NCBI GenBank assembly: GCA_027676805.1
Contig: JAQENU010000002.1
Location: 62,001 to 126,000, forward strand
Source: Coprobacillaceae bacterium UN01-12pH3A
GTDB taxonomy: Bacteria > Bacillota_I > Bacilli_A > Erysipelotrichales > Coprobacillaceae
Direction: 5' to 3'
DNA: 64,000 nucleotides
Shown: positions 61,474 to 64,000 of the stretch, in pieces
Layout: each line of letters opens with the position of its first letter
How positions within the stretch are numbered: the stretch's first letter is position 1
Notes under the pieces: generated by a model
The model's database searches: none
Seen by the model: only the letters and a program-made list of their open reading frames with translations
What the model was told of the DNA's origin: nothing
Translations under genes and position numbers: made by a program

Positions 61474-62344
61474 ATTTTGAAATGATTTCTACACCATCTT
61501 CTGTCACCAGCAGTGTGTGTTCCCATTGTGCAGACAAAGAGCCATCATCTGTATAAGCTGTCCAGTCATTGCCTTCTTTTAAATGAATGTCTTTTTTGCC
61601 GGCATTAATCATCGGTTCAATGGTAAAGACCATTCCCGGCACTAATACTTCTGTCGGTTCATTTGGTTTAAAGTGGAATACATAAGGATCCTCATGCATT
61701 GACAGCCCTACTCCATGACCGCAGAATTCGCGTACGACACTATATCCGTTGGCTTCCGCAAATTCCTGAATCGCTGCACCAATATCACCTACACAGCTTT
61801 CCCATGGCTTTACACTTTCTATTCCTTTATATAAGCATAGACGTGTGATTTCCACCAGTTCCTTCGCTTCTTTGCTGACATTGCCAATCATAAACATTCT
61901 TGAGGCATCAGCAAAATACCCATTTAAATCGGTTGTCGCATCGACATTGATAATATCCCCATCTTTTAAAACCACATCTTTAGACGGAATCCCATGACAC
62001 ACCTCATCATTAACAGAAGTGCAGATACTTTTAGGATATCCTTGATAGTTAAGATCAGCTGAGCGGGCATGATGCTTTGCAAGATATGCGTTTGTCATCT
62101 GATCGATATCTTCTGTGGTCATCCCCGCTTTAATATGAGCTTCGATATGATCCAGCAGTCCGTTATTAACGATTGCTGCCTGACGGATTCCCTCGATTTG
62201 TTCTTCATTTTTTATCATTTTCTTAGTAGGAATCTTGTATCCCTGCTTTTTTAATTGTTCTAGCTTAGTGTCAAATTCCAAATGACATTTCTTATATTTT
62301 TTATTGCTGCCGCACCAGCATGCGTCATTGCGAGATAATTTCAT
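61472..62344 (-). CDS. map: type I methionine aminopeptidase with SEC-C motif
   Basis: 290 aa, using the ATG six bases after AGAAGG (an ATG two codons earlier abuts that site). An N-terminal SEC-C zinc motif (C9-x-C11, C20-H21 in DACWCGSNKKYKKCH) is followed by the pita-bread peptidase. Metal ligands are seen in INVDATTDLNGYFADASRMF, GHGVGLSMHEDP, TIEPMINAG and QWEHTLLVTEDG. It removes initiator methionine after deformylation, fitting with the convergent def gene. The SEC-C module likely docks at the ribosome. Confidence 0.95.
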   Translation of the reverse strand: MKLSRNDACWCGSNKKYKKCHLEFDTKLEQLKKQGYKIPTKKMIKNEEQIEGIRQAAIVNNGLLDHIEAHIKAGMTTEDIDQMTNAYLAKHHARSADLNYQGYPKSICTSVNDEVCHGIPSKDVVLKDGDIINVDATTDLNGYFADASRMFMIGNVSKEAKELVEITRLCLYKGIESVKPWESCVGDIGAAIQEFAEANGYSVVREFCGHGVGLSMHEDPYVFHFKPNEPTEVLVPGMVFTIEPMINAGKKDIHLKEGNDWTAYTDDGSLSAQWEHTLLVTEDGVEIISK

Positions 62345-62400
62345 TTCCATCCTTCTTTCTTATATTAGTATATCATGTTCACAATTCTAATCCAAATATC

Positions 62401-62460
62401 TTGACATATTAATTTTTATATTCTACTATGTATTTAGATATTTAGACAATCATCTAAATA
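62401..62460 (+). promoter_or_regulatory. promoter and palindrome of the ABC exporter
   Basis: TTGACA (62401-62406), 17 nt, TACTAT (62424-62429), followed by TATTTAGA (62431-62438). A perfect inverted repeat TATTTAGA-CAATCA-TCTAAATA (62439-62460) covers the transcription start region. Confidence 0.65.
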
Positions 62461-62477
62461 TATAAGGGGGTACATTT

Positions 62478-63188
62478 ATGTTACAAATTAAAAACTTAAC
62501 AAAGAAGTACGGAAACAAGGTGGCGGTTAACCATCTGAATCTTACCGTAGAAAGCGGAGACATCTATGGTTTTATCGGACACAACGGAGCTGGTAAAACA
62601 ACCACGATTAAGGCTGTTACCGGAATCAATAATTTTGATGAAGGAGAAATCTTAATCGACGGAAAATCCATTCAGTCTCAGCCTATCGAATGTAAGAAAA
62701 TGATGGCTTATATTCCCGATAACCCGGATCTGTACGAGCATTTAACAGGTATCCAGTATTTAAATTTCATTGCCGACATTTATCAAATTGACAGTGAAAA
62801 AAGATTTCAATTGATTGATAAATATTCTACTCAGTTTGAAATCAAGCAAAATCTAGGCGATTTAATCTCTTCTTATTCTCATGGGATGAAACAAAAATTA
62901 GCGATCATTTCTGCTTTAGTGCATCAGCCAAAATTACTGATTCTTGATGAGCCATTCGTCGGACTGGATCCTAAAGCAAGCTTAACCCTAAAAAATATCA
63001 TGCATGAATTGTGCTTAGAAGGAACTGCGATTTTCTTCTCTACTCATGTATTGGAGGTCGCTGAAAAATTATGTAACAAAGTAGCAATCATTAAAGGCGG
63101 CGAACTGCTTGCCTGCGGAGATATGGAAGAAGTCAAAGGAAACAGCAGTTTGGAAAATGTGTTTATGGAGCTGACTGATCATGAATAA
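62478..63188 (+). CDS. ABC transporter ATP-binding protein
   Basis: 236 aa. Walker A GHNGAGKTT, Q-loop MMAYIPDNPDLYEHL, degenerate signature SYSHGMKQKLAII, Walker B LLILDEPFVGLDP and switch His in FFSTHVLEV. This resembles ABC-2/EcsA-type exporters. AAGGGGG precedes the ATG. It overlaps the permease gene by 8 nt. A palindrome at the promoter indicates a dedicated repressor, not encoded beside it in this window. Confidence 0.92.
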   Translation: MLQIKNLTKKYGNKVAVNHLNLTVESGDIYGFIGHNGAGKTTTIKAVTGINNFDEGEILIDGKSIQSQPIECKKMMAYIPDNPDLYEHLTGIQYLNFIADIYQIDSEKRFQLIDKYSTQFEIKQNLGDLISSYSHGMKQKLAIISALVHQPKLLILDEPFVGLDPKASLTLKNIMHELCLEGTAIFFSTHVLEVAEKLCNKVAIIKGGELLACGDMEEVKGNSSLENVFMELTDHE

Positions 63189-64000
63189 CTTAGGATTATT
63201 GCTTAAAGTCAATCTCCTTCACCTCTTTAACTTAAATGCTTTGCTACATGAAAAAAATACTAAAAATAAATTTAAATTATTTGGCTTTGGCTTTACTCTT
63301 TTCATTGCTGCCGCTGTCATTTCCGTCTATGCCTACATGTATTTCTATGCGATGGCACCGATTCTTTTTCAAACCGGAACATTGGATTTACTGCTGGGGG
63401 CTATGATGGCAATCGCTTCATTAATCATTACCTTTACTTCGATCTATAAAGTTGTCGGAATGATCATTAACTGTAAAGACTACGATCTTTTAAGTGCTTT
63501 GCCGATTTCAAATAAAACAATTATGATCAGCAAGTGGACCATGCTTTATGCGACAAACCTTATTGTGACTTTGCTTGTCATGATTCCGGCTTTATTTGTT
63601 TATATTCAGTTTGTCTCTGTTCCATTTACTTTTTATATTCTTTATTTCCTATTTGCTTTCCTGATTCCGCTAATCCCATTAGTAATTGGCTGCATTATCG
63701 GAATCGTCATTCAATATGTATCTAGTTTTTTCAGAAGCAAAAACCTGGTTTCTATTTCCCTGACTTTTCTCTTAGTTTTAGGCATTATGTATTTCTCATT
63801 TTCTGTGCAAACAGAGGAACAATTAATTGACATTGGAACCATGATCACCAATACGCTAAATCATATTTATCCTCTGACCGGTATGTTTATTCAGGCATTA
63901 GCACACAATAACTGGGCAATGACGGCTCTATTTATAGTGATTAATGTTGCTGTCTTTACAGTCTTTATCTGGTTTGTCTCAAAACAATATCAAACATTGA
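63181..64000 (+). CDS. ABC transporter permease (partial)
   Basis: Begins MNNLGLLLKVNLLHLFNLNA and remains open to the right edge (about 273 codons). At least six hydrophobic segments are seen, separated by KVVGMIINCKDYDLLSALPI, a loop found in ABC-2-like exporter permeases (YthQ/EcsB-like). It is translationally coupled to the ATPase by an 8-nt overlap. The C terminus is missing, so subfamily and substrate cannot be told. Confidence 0.85.
   Translation, partial: MNNLGLLLKVNLLHLFNLNALLHEKNTKNKFKLFGFGFTLFIAAAVISVYAYMYFYAMAPILFQTGTLDLLLGAMMAIASLIITFTSIYKVVGMIINCKDYDLLSALPISNKTIMISKWTMLYATNLIVTLLVMIPALFVYIQFVSVPFTFYILYFLFAFLIPLIPLVIGCIIGIVIQYVSSFFRSKNLVSISLTFLLVLGIMYFSFSVQTEEQLIDIGTMITNTLNHIYPLTGMFIQALAHNNWAMTALFIVINVAVFTVFIWFVSKQYQTL

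Noticed and set aside
1..64000. CRISPR arrays, rRNA, tRNA, prophage or complete IS elements
   Set aside because: No regularly spaced repeats, rRNA or tRNA sequences, phage structural genes or transposase genes were recognised on either strand.

Overview
The window reads as a chromosomal segment of a low-GC, gut-type Bacillota, most likely a member of the Erysipelotrichia. That placement is inferred from AT-rich codon use, strong AGGAGG-type ribosome binding sites, the acetyl-dependent diaminopimelate genes, T-box leaders, a BceRSAB-type module and many Cof-type HAD phosphatases. No rRNA, tRNA, CRISPR array, prophage or complete insertion sequence was found. Most of the window is ordinary core metabolism. 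Start sites were adjusted wherever a clear Shine-Dalgarno supports an internal codon.

Layout. 1-2.1 kb: end of a methionine block on the minus strand (HAD phosphatase, metF, MetH-activation-like protein). 2.1-9.1 kb: a polysaccharide deacetylase, a peroxiredoxin, a HAD phosphatase, the dapF-dapH-dapL lysine/peptidoglycan precursor operon, and divergent apeB. 9.1-15.5 kb: four small regulatory units (TetR/flavoprotein, XRE plus partner, PadR/HAAS plus an unlisted 52-aa membrane peptide, DUF554/HAD) and the M29 aminopeptidase. Several regulators have striking operators laid directly over their own promoters. 15.5-20.5 kb: a surface protein split by one in-frame TAG, then a MerR regulator with a BtrH-like protein. 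20.6-24.9 kb: an orphan cellobiose-type EIIC, and a T-box leader driving an acetyltransferase plus thrS.

24.8-30.9 kb holds an unusual four-gene operon (TPR/WG-repeat protein, serine hydrolase, VanZ-like, YhhN-like membrane protein) next to an acidic-tailed membrane protein. 31-34.3 kb: coaBC-coaX behind a structured leader with an intrinsic-terminator hairpin, a cysteine-rich protein and a GNAT enzyme. 34.3-38.6 kb is the only clear accessory stretch. It is distinctly more AT-rich and contains two decayed genes, two lipoproteins, a small XRE regulator with two palindromes, and a degenerate group II intron.

38.7-50.9 kb: aminotransferase/RpiR pair, YdcF-like and MBL-fold proteins, a methionine T-box driving metNIQ, a diguanylate cyclase, DegV, a Gfo/Idh oxidoreductase, an orphan EIIA, and DUF3842 with a ferredoxin-like aldo/keto reductase. 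51-60.2 kb: a HAAS-like membrane protein, an autoregulated MarR protein, a Bce-type two-component/ABC antimicrobial-peptide module, a MATE exporter and cstA. 60.3-64 kb: ung, a divergent deformylase, a SEC-C-tagged methionine aminopeptidase, and an ABC exporter whose permease runs off the window. The best candidates for something undescribed are the coaBC leader, the TPR/WG-hydrolase-VanZ operon and the TAG-interrupted surface protein.
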